DNA of 64,000 nt from Calvatia gigantea (taxonomy: Eukaryota > Basidiomycota > Agaricomycetes > Agaricales > Lycoperdaceae): the NCBI GenBank assembly GCA_025093985.1, contig JACAAK010000014.1:1364001-1428000 (forward strand), read 5' to 3'. Position 1 is the first letter of the stretch, and every line of letters begins with the position of its first letter. Shown here in pieces: positions 1-11,075 of this stretch. The notes beneath the pieces were generated by a model. The model worked only from the letters and a program-made list of their open reading frames with translations, was not told where the DNA came from and ran no database searches. A program made the translations under genes and the position numbers.

Positions 1-606
1 ATGTCATTGATCGGCTTGCACCATATAGATGACGGCCAATGGGATGCTGACATCTTTAATGGCCATGCCATTGGATGTAACGCCGTCTCCTGGGCTCCAG
101 CTGTTCTCCCGGGCTCTCTTATCACCCCTCAGCAATCACCCTCTGCTCCAGGCCAACCTGCGCAAGCTCCATCCGTTAAACGCTTTGCTAGCGCTGGCTG
201 CGACAACCTTGTCAAGATCTGGGGATATAGGGAAGATTCGCAGTCATGGGTTGAAGAAGAGACGCTCGAGGGACATGTAGATTGGGTCCGCGATGTGGCT
301 TGGGCTCCGAACATCGGTCTCCCTCGTTCCTATATCGCCACCGCCTCCCAGGACAAGACAGTCCTCATTTGGACTAAGGACTCCCCAACTTCGCCATGGG
401 TAAAGACTGCCCTCGATCCTTCCTCCAGCCTTGCTTCTGCCGGTGGAGCTCCTCCACCTGCGGGCAAGTTCCCCGATGTTGTTTGGCGCGTCTCTTGGAG
501 CTTGGCAGGCAATATCCTTGCTGTTAGCTGTGGTGATGGCAAGGTAACGCTATGGAAGGAGAATCTTAAGGGTAATTGGGAGTGTGTTTCTGATGTGAAC
601 AGCTAA
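1..606 (+). CDS. SEC13: SEC13, COPII coat / nuclear pore WD40 protein (C-terminal part)
   Basis: This is the C-terminal 201 residues of Sec13, a six-bladed WD40 propeller that forms the outer COPII cage with Sec31 and also sits in the Nup84 nuclear pore subcomplex and the SEA complex. Visible repeats include the segment ending DNLVKIWGY (about residues 60-76), a blade with [13 protein letters not shown] and [12 protein letters not shown] (about 91-126), and the last blade with [19 protein letters not shown] and VTLWKENL (about 162-191). The frame is open from base 1 and the codon at 1 is an internal methionine, because Sec13 proteins carry further WD repeats before this point; the gene start lies outside the window. 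No intron is seen in this part and the stop is TAA at 604-606. The protein ends shortly after the last blade, as usual for the family. Confidence 0.95.
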   Translation: MSLIGLHHIDDGQWDADIFNGHAIGCNAVSWAPAVLPGSLITPQQSPSAPGQPAQAPSVKRFASAGCDNLVKIWGYREDSQSWVEEETLEGHVDWVRDVAWAPNIGLPRSYIATASQDKTVLIWTKDSPTSPWVKTALDPSSSLASAGGAPPPAGKFPDVVWRVSWSLAGNILAVSCGDGKVTLWKENLKGNWECVSDVNS

Positions 607-950
607 ACGTGTTCATATTCTCCTTCTATTTCACTCCGATATACCTTTCATTTCAATAGAAGCCAAACCCGACGAACAAGGTCAAGTGTAAGCTTGAACC
701 AATCTGTCAACTTAAGCAACTCATCACGAAGTCGTGTAATGATCGGACGTGGATGTGAACAATTTCGGGAGAAAGCTGTCTTGGAAGACTCGGTAACGTT
801 AGTTCAACTACAAGGGTGAATCACTTTGAGAATCGTGATATGCACTCCCGCCCAGTTGGACACCACTGCATTCATTCCTTGAAAAGTTGAAATAACCTGA
901 CGTCACAAGCTAATATACACCTTCACTTCCGCACCACGCTCGTGTTTCAA
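607..950. other. Convergent intergenic region between SEC13 and SHP1
   Basis: A stretch of 344 bp between two genes that end towards each other. It must hold both 3' untranslated regions and poly(A) signals. I see no coding, RNA or repeat feature in it. Confidence 0.6.
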
Positions 951-2227
951 TTAGACCCATCTTTGAACTATAACACTATTGGCAAGACCCGCGCTCTGTA
1001 TCGTTGCTGAATCATCCTCCAGGGTACGGTTTGGGAAAGTAGTGCCAATGGTATACGCCCGTGCCATGTTCTCGGGCCGGGATCTATAAAATCCATTGAG
1101 TGTTGGTGAATGTTAGTTTCACCGAAGAAGGCCACATACGCATTAATGAAGCTCCTAATGTCACCGACCGTGTGTGTTAAATTCATACGGCACACAATTC
1201 TTGAACAACAAGATTTAGGACTCGCATCCAATTGGACGAAAGTGAACATACCGAGTCCCATCAGCCAATCTTACTTGCACGCTCGTCGTAGGCTCGGTCT
1301 GATCCACTTCAAATCGAGTTGTCACACTTTCTCTCTCCGGTCTTTGGGATGATGATGATGCGGAAGTAGAAGAAGGGACCGGGAATGAACCAGGTATTGG
1401 CAAACTCGCTTGGGCTAATTCAGGTACTGGTGCCCCCAGTCTCTGGCCAGACCCGCGGAATGCCCTTACACCAGGAGGCGGACGGTATAATTCGTTCATC
1501 CTGTGAGCAATACGGAGATCAACGGGCTGCCCTGTCTTGATATTAAGAAGTGACTCCGGGACACGACTGGGAGTAATGAAGAATCAGGGATTGTGACACT
1601 GTAAAAGTTGGGGCGTAAACGCACCCGGCATGAAAGTCGGCCAGGACGGGGGAGTCGTAACCCAGGAGTTCGCCATCTTCTATCTGGAAACCATCTTGCC
1701 AGAACGTGACCATGCGGACTACGACTTCTGTGCGGCAGGTGTTCAAGAGAGTGAGGGGGTGGACAGATAATTTCATTTACCTTCTTCCTCAGCTGGAGCA
1801 TTTGGGTCTGCTACGAAGGTGGATGGAAGCTCGTCGCTACCAAGAGTATGTCCTCCGCCAGAGAAAACGCGGAATCCACCGGTGCTTGTTGGTTCTGGAG
1901 GAGCCCGCCCACCTCTAACCGTAAGTAAGTTGTCAGACAAACGGTATCATGTAAAGTCCTGCCACGTACTCTGCGGCACGTCGAAGAATATCTCTTACAA
2001 GATCTCCACCAGGTGTATCTCGCGAAGCATTTGGGTTCTGCACGGATATTCCACTGTTTGTGGTGTGTGATGCTCAGAATCGAGACTGGCTGAGTGTGAT
2101 CTTACCTTCGCTCCCCACCAGCAAACCAGCTTTCTCCTTCCTTCTCATCGCCTGCGTCATCGGGCTGTTCATCGTGCTCGTCTGCGTCATTTGACCAATC
2201 CCCAATGCGGGCTACCCTCGGTGGCAT
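951..2227 (-). CDS. SHP1: p47/Shp1-type UBX adaptor of Cdc48 (SEP + UBX domains)
   Basis: Rebuilt as complement(join(951..1083,1140..1199,1252..1566,1625..1727,1781..1914,1970..2053,2106..2227)), 951 nt, 316 residues, all introns GT-AG of 52-58 nt. The family recruits the AAA ATPase Cdc48/p97 to substrates in membrane fusion, ER-associated degradation and PP1 regulation. Order of domains: an acidic N-terminus; [16 protein letters not shown] followed by [15 protein letters not shown], the p47 signature; [15 protein letters not shown]; a SEP domain with [19 protein letters not shown] and [19 protein letters not shown]; the linker [20 protein letters not shown]; and a UBX fold with [20 protein letters not shown] and a C-terminus ending SVIVQRWV. 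The usual N-terminal UBA domain is not visible before the chosen ATG at 2225-2227; an upstream exon is possible but I could not find one. It converges with SEC13 and diverges from TYS1. Confidence 0.92.
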
Positions 2228-2791
2228 GATAACTCGAGTCGATACAAGGTGGCTGATAAGTCGCAAAATGTCGAACTGGCGACGCAAGTAATCTGGAGAT
2301 GTCATGTGACGTGAAATGGGGTACCCCATTTAGTCACAGGAAATTTAGAAATCGGAACCTCAGTTACATCGAGGCCTTAACATCGGGACCGAGCCCCAAG
2401 CACTGAAATTTTGAAACCTGGTGAGGCGTATGAGGGCTTCGAAGCTGAGTAATAAATACGTGTTTCGAATAATTTCCCCGTTCGGTCGCCGCTTCTCGTA
2501 GCGGACTTTTTTCTGTCCTCTCGGGGTGTTCGAAGTTCAACGTTCAGTTCGGGTTAACGTCAGAACACCATATGGAACCATGTTAAGGACAACAACATAC
2601 TCTTTCTACTTCTCATCGCAATTTCACTGGTTACCACCCAGCTTACCATAGATAAGTAGAGTCTCGATAATGCGAGTCGAATCTAATTCAAATGATCTTC
2701 GAGTCATTTGTGTCACATGACATATCTAGAGATCTTAAGCAGATGCGGACTGCAACTGATACCGACCTCAACGTTCAACCTCCCTTCCCCC
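2228..2791. promoter_or_regulatory. Divergent upstream region of SHP1 and TYS1
   Basis: The 564 bp between the SHP1 start and the TYS1 start. It must carry both promoters, and may hide a missing 5' exon of SHP1. The stretch just before TYS1 is pyrimidine-rich (2770-2791), as common before fungal start codons. No recognisable regulatory motif is claimed. Confidence 0.5.
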
Positions 2792-4435
2792 ATGGCCACT
2801 ACTGGCGAAAAGTACGATCTAATCACACGTGGACTTCAAGAAGTCCTTGGCGGCGACATTATCAAGGCCATCCTCACTGAAGGTCGGGCACCAAAGGTTT
2901 ATTGGGGTGCGCCTGGCCATCTGAATATGACTCCGTCGACCTTTTGAGCTGAGCACTTAATTTCAGGAACTGCACCTACTGGAAGACGTGCGCCCTGCAT
3001 GTCATCCATATACGTCGTCAGACTAACCACATAGTCGTGTAGCTCATATCGGTTACTTCGTACCTCTAACGAAGATTACCGATTTCCTAAGAGCTGGTGT
3101 CGAGGTGCGGTTTTCTCGCATATCAGTGCATCGGCTTTATGGACCTATTGCCAGGTTAAAATTCTGCTTGCAGGTAAATTGCTTGTCACGGTTTAACGGG
3201 AACCTCACTCGATTTTAAAAAACAATGGAACAGACGTCCATGCTTTCCTAGACAATTTGAAAGCCCCTTTAGAACTTGTTTCCCACCGCACGAAATACTA
3301 TGAGCTCTTGCTCACGACAGTGTTTACCTCCCTTGGAATTCCGATCTCAAAACTGCGTTTTGTCGAAGGATCGTCCTACCAATTGACAAAGGAATATAAC
3401 TTGGACAACTACAAACTCTGCGCAACAGTCACAGAACACGACGCGAAAAAGGCCGGTGCGGAGGTTGTGAAACAGGTAGAGAGTCCTCTGTTGAGCGGTC
3501 TGTTATACCCTGGCCTTCAAGCCCTCGATGAACAGTACCTGGATGTAGATTTCCAATTTGGTGGCGCCGATCAGGTGGGGTTACTTGCCCGATAATGACC
3601 ACGAATGAGCTGATTGCTATTTGAAGCGCAAAATCTTTACTTTCGCTGAGCTTTACCTGCCGAGGCTCGGATATAAAAAGCGCGCTCACCTCATGAACTT
3701 CATGGTGCCTGGTCTCGCAGGCGGAAAGATGTCTTCTTCCGATCCTAACTCGAAGATCGACTTCCTTGACACTCCTGAACTTGTTCGCAAAAAGGTGAAA
3801 GCGGCTTTTTGTGAAGAGGGCAACACCGAGGAGAATGGTGTCCTTGCTTTCGTTGGAGCCGTACTGATTCCCATCAGTCAACTTCGCATTGATCGACTGA
3901 AGGGTGACCCCGTATTGGAGGCTGGCACTGGTGATCAAAAACCTTTCATCTCAGATGACGCACCCGCGGGAACCGTGTTTACTGTCGAACGCAATGAGAA
4001 ATTTGGTGGAAATACACACTATAAATCATTCGGGGACGTAGAAAGGGATTTCAAGGAGAAAACGCTGCATCCAAAGGACTTGAAGATGACCGTGGCAAAT
4101 GCCATAATCCGACTGCTGGAGCCCGTGAGGAAGGCATTCGAGGCGAATGAGGAGTGGCAGCGGATTGAGAAGCTTGCTTACCCAGACCCAAACGCGAAGC
4201 CAGAGAAGAAAAAGAAAAAGGTACATGAGTCACTTTTAATCTTCTAGCTTTCGGGCGTTTACATTGTTTTCGTTCATAGGAAAAGGTCTATCACCCACCG
4301 CCTCCAGGAAAGGGCAAGAATGTCCAAAAAACATCAGTAGGTGACGGTGCTGTTGCCACAGCCCATGAGGCCAACGAGACCGGCAACAAACAACCCGAAT
4401 CAGTGCCTGCGCGGGCAGCTGCACCAGCTTCGTAG
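2792..4435 (+). CDS. TYS1: Tyrosyl-tRNA synthetase, cytosolic
   Basis: Class I aminoacyl-tRNA synthetase that charges tRNA-Tyr in the cytosol. Rebuilt as join(2792..2906,2967..2987,3043..3104,3155..3173,3234..3574,3627..4220,4280..4435), 1308 nt, 435 residues, every intron GT-AG. The HIGH-type signature reads [16 protein letters not shown] and is assembled across two introns; the adenylate loop [10 protein letters not shown] is in exon 6. Other family landmarks are [18 protein letters not shown] and [10 protein letters not shown]. The tail after about residue 380 is lysine-rich ([20 protein letters not shown]), as in fungal cytosolic enzymes, and lacks the EMAPII domain of animal TyrRS. Exons 2 and 4 are only 21 and 19 nt. 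The start is the first ATG of the conserved frame, preceded by a pyrimidine-rich leader. A mitochondrial enzyme is unlikely because there is no transit peptide and the sequence is of the eukaryotic cytosolic type. Confidence 0.95.
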
Positions 4436-5185
4436 TCATCGTGCGGTACGCTTTGGAGAGGTACATACCCAAATTGTATTGTGCTCTTATCTAATGAAAA
4501 GGAGACGTTCGCGGGCAAAGTAGTTTAGTCTACACTTCTTAGTCCCCGGGCCGTGGGAGGTCGCGCAAAAAACATCTGGACGTTCTAGAGCTCGTTAGCT
4601 ATCCTGGCAGAGCTCCCGCGAGGCTCGAAAATGTTACCGTCAAAAATTTTCGGTTGTTTGTGGATAATCACGGCAGCTCACTTACGACTAGTGGCCTCGT
4701 CAAAAGCACTTGCAATTCTTTCGCATGCTCGCGTTTGCTGCGCATTAGTGGTGTATGCCCAAAGAACCATATTCCAATCAGGTTAAGCGAGCGTCCCCGG
4801 AGTGGAAGATCAAGCGGATAGATGGTTCTTGGGGGAAACGTGCACTGAAAACGGCTCAGAGGGGCATTACATATCGCCTACTAACTTCGGGTTTGATAAG
4901 GACCATCCACGTCTTCCTTTTGTGTGTTCTTGAGCCCGCACAATTCAGTGGTTAATTATCGCCAGGAAAAATGCTAAGTCTCTTTATGGCGGACTTCGTT
5001 AAGTCGTTAGCAGGTCAAGGTATCGTTCTGAGGTATGGCTAAGTATTATGTGACAGGACGGTAGAGTATGTACAAGTAGGGTGAGTACACTAATTAGAAA
5101 ACTAGATAGGGAGGGATTCTATGGCACTAAGTATGCGATACACTATATACGAGGCAAATACTATGAGGTTGCGCCAACGATAATT
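4436..5185. other. Convergent intergenic region, no gene seen
   Basis: 750 bp between the TYS1 stop and the stop of the minus-strand gene that follows. Short open frames here have no recognisable content. It should hold two 3' untranslated regions. Confidence 0.55.
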
Positions 5186-6115
5186 TCATTCTTTCTCTCC
5201 CCCTTCCCTCTTTCCAGCCTTCCGTAAAAGACCGCCCCAACCCCTCTTCTCCTTTCCAGGACTCACATCGTCCGCCACTGGAGGGTTACTCGACAACGCG
5301 GTGGTAAACTGGCTGACTGGTAATCCTGTTGTCGGTCCCTCTAGAGTCGATGTGGCCCGCGAACGTGTATACACTCGGGTGCAACCAGTGGCAATGGACG
5401 CGTATACGCATGTGGTTGTGACCTTTAATTGGGGTGGCGCACACGGCCTACGACCTGGTCCTGCTCGTTTTTTCGTTTTGTTAAGTCCATGATCATAACT
5501 ATCGCGGCTCGGACCGGAAGGCTTCGATGAGTGTTTAAAGTGAGATAGCGGACTCCCATGGTTAAGGGGGTGAGTTTCCAGAAAGTAACGCATAAACGGT
5601 GTGGTTGATGTTGGGGTGCTGGGTGTGCTTCCATCACTTTCACCTTCGTCCTCTTCGAATGAGTTACCAAAGCTATTCTCGGATTCTTCCTCGTCGGCTG
5701 ATTCCCAGTACGGCTTACGAACAGCGAATGGGCTCGGCGCCGTCTGCTTCGCGTGACTAATGAGAGGGAAGGGACGATAGTCTGGGTCGTGGAGGGTGCC
5801 TTGGGAATCTATGTAGGGTATGGCGTGGGTATATGTTCCTCCGGAGTTCCCGGTGTTTTCGGCGCTTGAGATTAAATATCCGTTGGGCCCACTATGGGAG
5901 GTTAACGGGACTGAAGAAAGGTAGGACGGGTCGAGGAGCCGCGCATCCTCGCTATTGATAGGGTTTCGGATTGGGACTGCTGGGATGGACGCCATGCTTG
6001 AGCTTGCATTTGCAGCAACGCTGGTGTTCGCATGGGCGCTCGGATATAGGTGAAGGCGCGAGTGTACATGAGAAGAGGCAGCGTTGAGGGCCGGGTCCCG
6101 GGAGGGACGAGTCAT
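5186..6115 (-). CDS. Serine/proline-rich protein of unknown function
   Basis: A single uninterrupted frame of 309 codons starting ATG at 6113-6115 and ending TGA at 5186-5188. I do not recognise the family. The N-terminal third is rich in Ser/Pro/Ala; the middle has an acidic patch (ESADEEESENSFGNSFEEDE, about residues 137-156) followed by a Ser/Thr/Pro run and PFMRYFLETHPLNHG; the C-terminus is basic (KEKRGWGGLLRKAGKREGG). There is no signal peptide or membrane segment, so a cytosolic or nuclear low-complexity protein is likely. The stretch at about residues 210-265 reads less like protein and could hide an unspliced intron. The long open frame, its position between clear genes and the acidic/basic layout argue for a real gene, but without a homologue this stays moderate. 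Confidence 0.6.
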   Translation of the reverse strand: MTRPSRDPALNAASSHVHSRLHLYPSAHANTSVAANASSSMASIPAVPIRNPINSEDARLLDPSYLSSVPLTSHSGPNGYLISSAENTGNSGGTYTHAIPYIDSQGTLHDPDYRPFPLISHAKQTAPSPFAVRKPYWESADEEESENSFGNSFEEDEGESDGSTPSTPTSTTPFMRYFLETHPLNHGSPLSHFKHSSKPSGPSRDSYDHGLNKTKKRAGPGRRPCAPPQLKVTTTCVYASIATGCTRVYTRSRATSTLEGPTTGLPVSQFTTALSSNPPVADDVSPGKEKRGWGGLLRKAGKREGGEKE

Positions 6116-6945
6116 AGACGTGAACTGCGATGGTTGTGAATTGAGGGATTAAAGAATTATTTGCGGGAGTAAAATCGTCTTCTCTTGAGTTGAACTTTTA
6201 ATCCAGTATAATTGTTTGAATTGCAGGGAGTGTATGTGGAATTGTTGGTTTTTTGGTGGACACCTCGGTTGCTTTGGCGTGCCTGGTTTCCAGTGAAGAC
6301 GAAGCTGGTGTCGGTGAGAGAGTGTAAATACAACGGACAAAAGGGAAAGTTGAAAAAAAATTCAGGGGTGGTGGACAATTGTGTCAAAACGTGGCGACCT
6401 CGAGGCCCAGGGGAAACGAAAGTCCGCGCCTATACGTCAGTGTTTTGGGTTGAATCGAAGACCCAGCTACGGAACTGGGTTCGGGTGTGACCATGATATG
6501 ACTCCTGGTACTGAATGGATCGGAACCGGGTAGGAACATCAGGGTCGAAGGCTGCGTATATGTGCGGGTGTATTTTAGGTTCTAAACATTAGCGAAAGTT
6601 TCGATGAATGCGAACATAATCGCGGACCATGATAGGGAACAGTGAGCGTATATTGATAGGACAAGTAGAGGGTGCGTTTGACGTGACCTGGTCCATGCGA
6701 TGACAATTGGGGACTGGGTTGATCGTGGGGACGAATTAACGGGTTGCGTGTTGATGACAATAATGAAGATATCTCAGAAAGGGATAAAATTGGATTTCTT
6801 CATCAAAAAGTGGAGTGAGAGGCGACCTATAAAGTAATACGTGCGTTGAATCATTGAATTAGAGAAACGAATGCCTGCCATGATTAACTGCGCGAGTATA
6901 GGTACAGGAAGCCATAGAAGGCGAACTAAAGGGATGGAAGGAGAA
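6116..6945. promoter_or_regulatory. Upstream region of the 5186-6115 gene and 3' flank of the p24 gene
   Basis: 830 bp between two minus-strand genes. It carries the 3' untranslated region of the p24 gene and the promoter of the serine-rich gene. An open frame at 6212-6490 on the plus strand has no recognisable content. No specific site is claimed. Confidence 0.45.
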
Positions 6946-7842
6946 TTACACCTTGTATCGGCGACCCGTCTTCGTGAAGAACGTCTGCAAGATGTATGTC
7001 TGGAACCTATATATTGTCTAAGTTGAGATCAGGTTGAATGAGGATAGGATATAATACTTACACTGCCATACCCATAACTGCTAGACTCTCAAATGTGGCA
7101 TACCAAAACAGTCGGCTAAGAAAAAAGCTCAACATCACGTCCTATATGAATGGGCCGACAGACGCACTCTTGTGTCGACTTCACGATGGAGAAACCCCGG
7201 TTCTCCGATGTGTGGAAGCTGGGCACGAGATGAGTGTGAAATCCCTAATTCGACGAGCAAACCAACTGACTGTTTTTGCAGGCGCTTGATATTGAGCAGC
7301 ATTCCATTCAGTTTATATATACTCTCCTCGAGAGCACTGGTATGTTCAGAGATTTGACCTGGTTTCGCGGGAGCCTCGCGCCGGGGTTCGCTTTCGACCA
7401 TAATGTCGAAGTCGACAAGTTTCTCTGTGAGAGTCGACATGTCGTTCTCGAAGCAGAAGGCATATTCGCCGACAGTGTTGGCAGTGAGAACGAAGTCGCC
7501 TTGGCGTTCGCGCTGGCCATCGAGAATGACCTTGTCATTAGGATCTTTGACCTCGTAGTCGATGTCAAATGAGCCTCCAGATTGCACCTGAAATAGAGTT
7601 GGTTAGGGGAATTCATATATCGTGGCTTATGAGACACACAGCAAAATAGAACTGGACAAGCGGTCAGTACGTCTATAAATTTGAAGGAGAGATATGGTAC
7701 TTGCGCCAATCTTTTCTCCAGCCTTGTCCACGTCGGCATAAAAGCAGAGCTTTTCATTTGCGGCTATCGGTGTCGTTAGAGCAGAGGCGTTAACTGTCAC
7801 AGCAAGATAAAAGCAGAGAAGGAGAGAAAGAAGTGGAGACAT
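6946..7842 (-). CDS. p24 (emp24/gp25L/TMED) family cargo receptor
   Basis: Type I membrane protein of the early secretory pathway that helps sort cargo into COPII and COPI vesicles. Rebuilt as complement(join(6946..7006,7062..7115,7168..7218,7271..7587,7640..7651,7705..7842)), 633 nt, 210 residues, the normal size for p24 proteins. It has a cleavable signal peptide (MSPLLSLLLCFYLAVTVNA), a GOLD domain running from LCFYADVDKAGEKIG through VQSGGSFDIDYEV to EYAFCFENDMST, a coiled segment with LEESIYKLNGML, and a membrane span around FESLAVMGMAVFQTYILQTFF. The cytosolic tail KTGRRYKV is short and basic. Exon 2 is a 12-nt micro-exon coding FYFA, and the intron before it starts with GC (GCAAGT), the only choice that keeps the conserved EKIG-FYFA-VQSGG reading frame. 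Which subfamily it belongs to is not decided here. Confidence 0.92.
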
Positions 7843-7942
7843 TGGAAATGTATGTTAGCAGTGCTAGTGAGTATGTTCAGGCCCTGACACGAAGGCGTCG
7901 GCTGTTGCCGAGACCAAATGTCCGCAAACACCGAAATCCCTT

Positions 7943-10005
7943 ATGGGCGAAATCCGCCCCTATCCTCTTATCTACACACAAATGTCCATCCACTACAGCG
8001 GCATCTGTTTCTTGAATGTCCTCCAAGAAAACTTGTCTCGCGTCCTTACACCTTGGAACTACATCTCTATCTCGCCAATGCCCATGAGACAGCTACGGTC
8101 ATCATCAAACTCGCCTCAGGCTCTGCCCCCGTCCCACTTGGTCGTCCCTGCTGCTGAGGATCAGTCGCCCACGCCAAGCTCAGATTCCGAGAATAATTTG
8201 AAAACTACTCCGTTCGAGAAACAGTTTGGAACGCTTGTCTCTCCAGGCTGGCTGCCACCGTTTCTGGAGATCTCCCCAGTCGTCCGCGCTTCATCTCAGG
8301 GGGCTTCTTCATCTCAGGTGGCAAGGGTTTCAACACCGGGCGAGGTTTCTATTTCTTCAGTAACGGGTTACTCTCGTAAACTATCTCCTGTTCCGGTACA
8401 CTTGACGTCTCCAGGAGATGCCCCCCAATATGGGAGCGGAAAGTCCGACTGTAGTAATAATGTTGGCCATCTTACGGATGCTGATGCTGATGCTGAAGAC
8501 GAGGAGGATCCTGCCCCTGAAGCCAGCGAAGTCAACCCGTTTTTGTGGAGACTTCAGTCTCTCCTTCCTGATTCCCCTGTTGTTCTGTCACCCCCCCCTG
8601 GTAGCGTTTTACCCCTCCAGTCTCCTTGCAAGATTCTGTCACTTTCTTTGCCAAAGCCTCCTGCGCGGGTTCCGGAACATGTTAATGCTACAGAAAAAAC
8701 CGGCCAAATTTCTTTAGAGTCTCTCAACGCCGCCGACAACACCAGTGGACAAGACGATGCTCGTGGTACTAGGAATGCCGTTCAACAAAAGGATTCGACC
8801 AGGACACCTAACAGAGAGCGATCCACTTCGCCTCTTTCTCCTCTGACGCCTTTGACATCCTCAACGCTGCCGACACCTTCGAAACCTTCTAGGTTTCCTG
8901 GCTCTCTAGACACCTCACTTCGTCATCCCGCTCGCATACTTTCCCGCAAACGCCGGTTGGACGTTGAAGCGTCTGTAACTTCTGTTACGTCCCGCAAAAG
9001 GGTCCGACTCTCGCTTGAAACTACATCTCGTCGAAAAGCTGACTCCCTCCGTACCGCCACCTCTTCGGTGGTAAACGCTCTACCTGTATACTCCACCCGT
9101 TTATTTCCTCCCTCCATTGAGATCTTGCCGAATTTCCCGCTTTTCTATCGGCGGTATCCCGCCAGTTCGTATTTCCAACCCCCAGGGTTCAGGTAGATTT
9201 TTGTTGCTCACGGCTCTTCCATTGTTTACGCCATTTCTGTTTCAGCTCTCCGCTACCGTTGATGGATGTCCGTGATCCAGGTGGCACTTATAATCCCCCT
9301 AGGAGTGTGTTTGACCTGTACACGCCGCGGTTCGTAAAGGGCAAGGGGCCTGGAAAACTTGGCCTGTGCCCAATCTGTATTGAACCTTGTGAACGTGGGG
9401 GTGAAGACAGGAAGAATTGGTTGGCGATGAAATTCAGTGCTTTCAAGTGGTAAGGCGGCCGTTTGGAGGCCGTTTTCTTCACTCACTCGGTCCATCAGAG
9501 TACAACCATCTCATCAAAGTGTTCACACTAAAAAATATCCAGCTATCATTTGCAGTATGCCCACGGTACTTGCGGTCCATTTTGCTTGCCCCTCCATCTT
9601 ATCCTTTTGCAGGCATCTCCGCCGTGACTGGACAACCCTTTGGGCCACCCTCTGCGTTCCGGGCTATCCCTCGCCCAAATGCGACGCGAGTTGAGCGTGC
9701 AGAGGTCCTTCATGGTAAGTGCCAAAAGTGTCGAAAATGGGTTCCAGTAGAGGGGATCAAGAACGTCGATAACAAGGTATTTAAGCGCATTGCGATGGGG
9801 CCCCAGCACTAACAAACTTTGGCAGGTCAAGGAACTTTTTTGGTACGTCTTTTCACGTCACATTGGCTCACAGGGTTCATGATACGGGAGTAGGTGGAAA
9901 CACGCCGCATCTTGTTACCAGGGTGCGCCAGGTGGCGGAAATGAGCAGGACTACTTTGAGCAGGACGAGGTGTTTGTAGTAATGAAGAGGTATGATGTAC
10001 GGTGA
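7943..10005 (+). CDS. Rua1-C/DUF4451 zinc-binding protein, probable transcription regulator
   Basis: Rebuilt as join(7943..9192,9246..9449,9543..9565,9613..9776,9826..9842,9894..10005), 1770 nt, 589 residues, GT-AG throughout. The first 400 residues are low-complexity Ser/Pro/Thr with an acidic run (DADADAEDEEDPAPE) and a basic patch SRKRRLDVE that could act as a nuclear signal. The C-terminal domain is the recognisable part: DPGGTYNPPRSVFDLYTPRF, then CPICIEPC, FSAFKCYHLQYAHGISA, CQKCRKWVP and WWKHAASC, a spaced Cys/His set like the C-terminal domain of the Ustilago regulator Rua1. Family membership is from memory of that pattern; the target genes are unknown. Exons 3 and 5 are only 23 and 17 nt. 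The start is uncertain: the ATG at 7943 lies 100 bp from the divergent p24 start, and later in-frame ATGs exist. Confidence 0.8.
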
Positions 10006-10169
10006 TTAGAACAGTTCAGTGCAAGTGCTACTTCAGGGTGCTTTAAATGCGGGTTGATATACATTGGAGATGGGAATGTGAGCACAAGAGCATGAAACAG
10101 ATAGCCAAGCGGGGGAATATCCAAACATATCATGTTATCAGTAACTTCGAGACCCCATTGACCATCACT

Positions 10170-10963
10170 TCAAAGTATGCTGCATTTCCGCTCCTTCACC
10201 GCCCTTCCCCATCGACCCTTCATACTCTCTTTGAGGGCTAGATTGAAGACATCTTTGACGCCGACACCGGTTTTTGCAGAACATTCGGCGTACTTCGCAC
10301 CAATTTCTTTAGCAACGGCTTGTCCCTGTTCAGCAGTTACAGGTGATTGACCTTGGGCACTGAGCATTCGACGGGTCTGTTCATCAGTTCGAAGGTCTAT
10401 CTTGGTGGCGACGAGAATTAGGGGAACAGATTCACAGAAATGGGAAACTTCAGGGTACCACTAGGGCAAGGAGACAAAGGGAGTGGTTAGGTGTGAGTAC
10501 TGATATTATCCGTCAACGGAAAGGGAAGTGTACGGGCGCACCTTGTCAAGGACGTTGCCTAGGCTGGTTGGAAAGTCCACTGAGAAGATGACGAGGATGA
10601 CGTCGCTTTCCGGATAGCTAAGTGGGCGAAGGCGGTCGTATTCTTCTTGCCCTGCGGTATCCCAGAGTGCAAGTTCTATCTGTTTGCCGTCAAAGGAGAC
10701 CTGGGTCACATAATTTTCGAAGACTGTTGGTATATACGCCTACGGGGTGTGTGTGTTAGTTAGTGACATAGCGGTGGAGACGCGCAGACGGACTTCCGGA
10801 AATCTGTTTTCTGCGTAGACGATGAGCAGGCAGGTCTTTCCGCAACCACCTGTCGCATGTGAATGGGGAGGCTTTTGGAGTCATGCGCTATAAAAGTTTA
10901 CATACCATCACCAACAACAACGAGTTTTTTCTTAAGATCCGGTCTTCTTATTGGCACAGACAT
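10170..10963 (-). CDS. Rho-family small GTPase
   Basis: Molecular switch of the Rho family, acting at the plasma membrane on actin, polarity and wall synthesis. Rebuilt as complement(join(10170..10460,10542..10739,10794..10849,10906..10963)), 603 nt, 200 residues, GT-AG introns. All nucleotide-binding motifs are present: P-loop GDGGCGKT, switch [10 protein letters not shown], switch [18 protein letters not shown], the ATKIDL form of NKxD, and CSAKT. The Rho insert is [13 protein letters not shown]. The protein ends KERKCSIL, a CaaX box with terminal Leu that predicts geranylgeranylation, next to basic residues. The subtype (Rho1, Rho2 or Rho3-like) is not settled; the short tail differs from the long polybasic tail of yeast Rho1. 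The stop of MAK21 lies 112 bp upstream on the same strand. Confidence 0.93.
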
Positions 10964-11075
10964 GAGCTACAGGCGGTAAACAGGATATAAGTAAGTCTTC
11001 AGGTGCATCAAGGCCGCTCAGCGCTCCCGCCCTAGATCACGTGGTCGTTTAGCACAATCTACTGAGTCTACATTC

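Noticed and set aside
6212..6490. 92-codon plus-strand frame upstream of the serine-rich gene
   Set aside because: No recognisable motif, basic and low-complexity translation, and it lies in the promoter of the minus-strand gene.
7640..7704. GT donor GTACCA at 7697 for the first p24 intron
   Set aside because: It puts the 12-nt exon and all following exons out of frame; the GC donor keeps the conserved protein.
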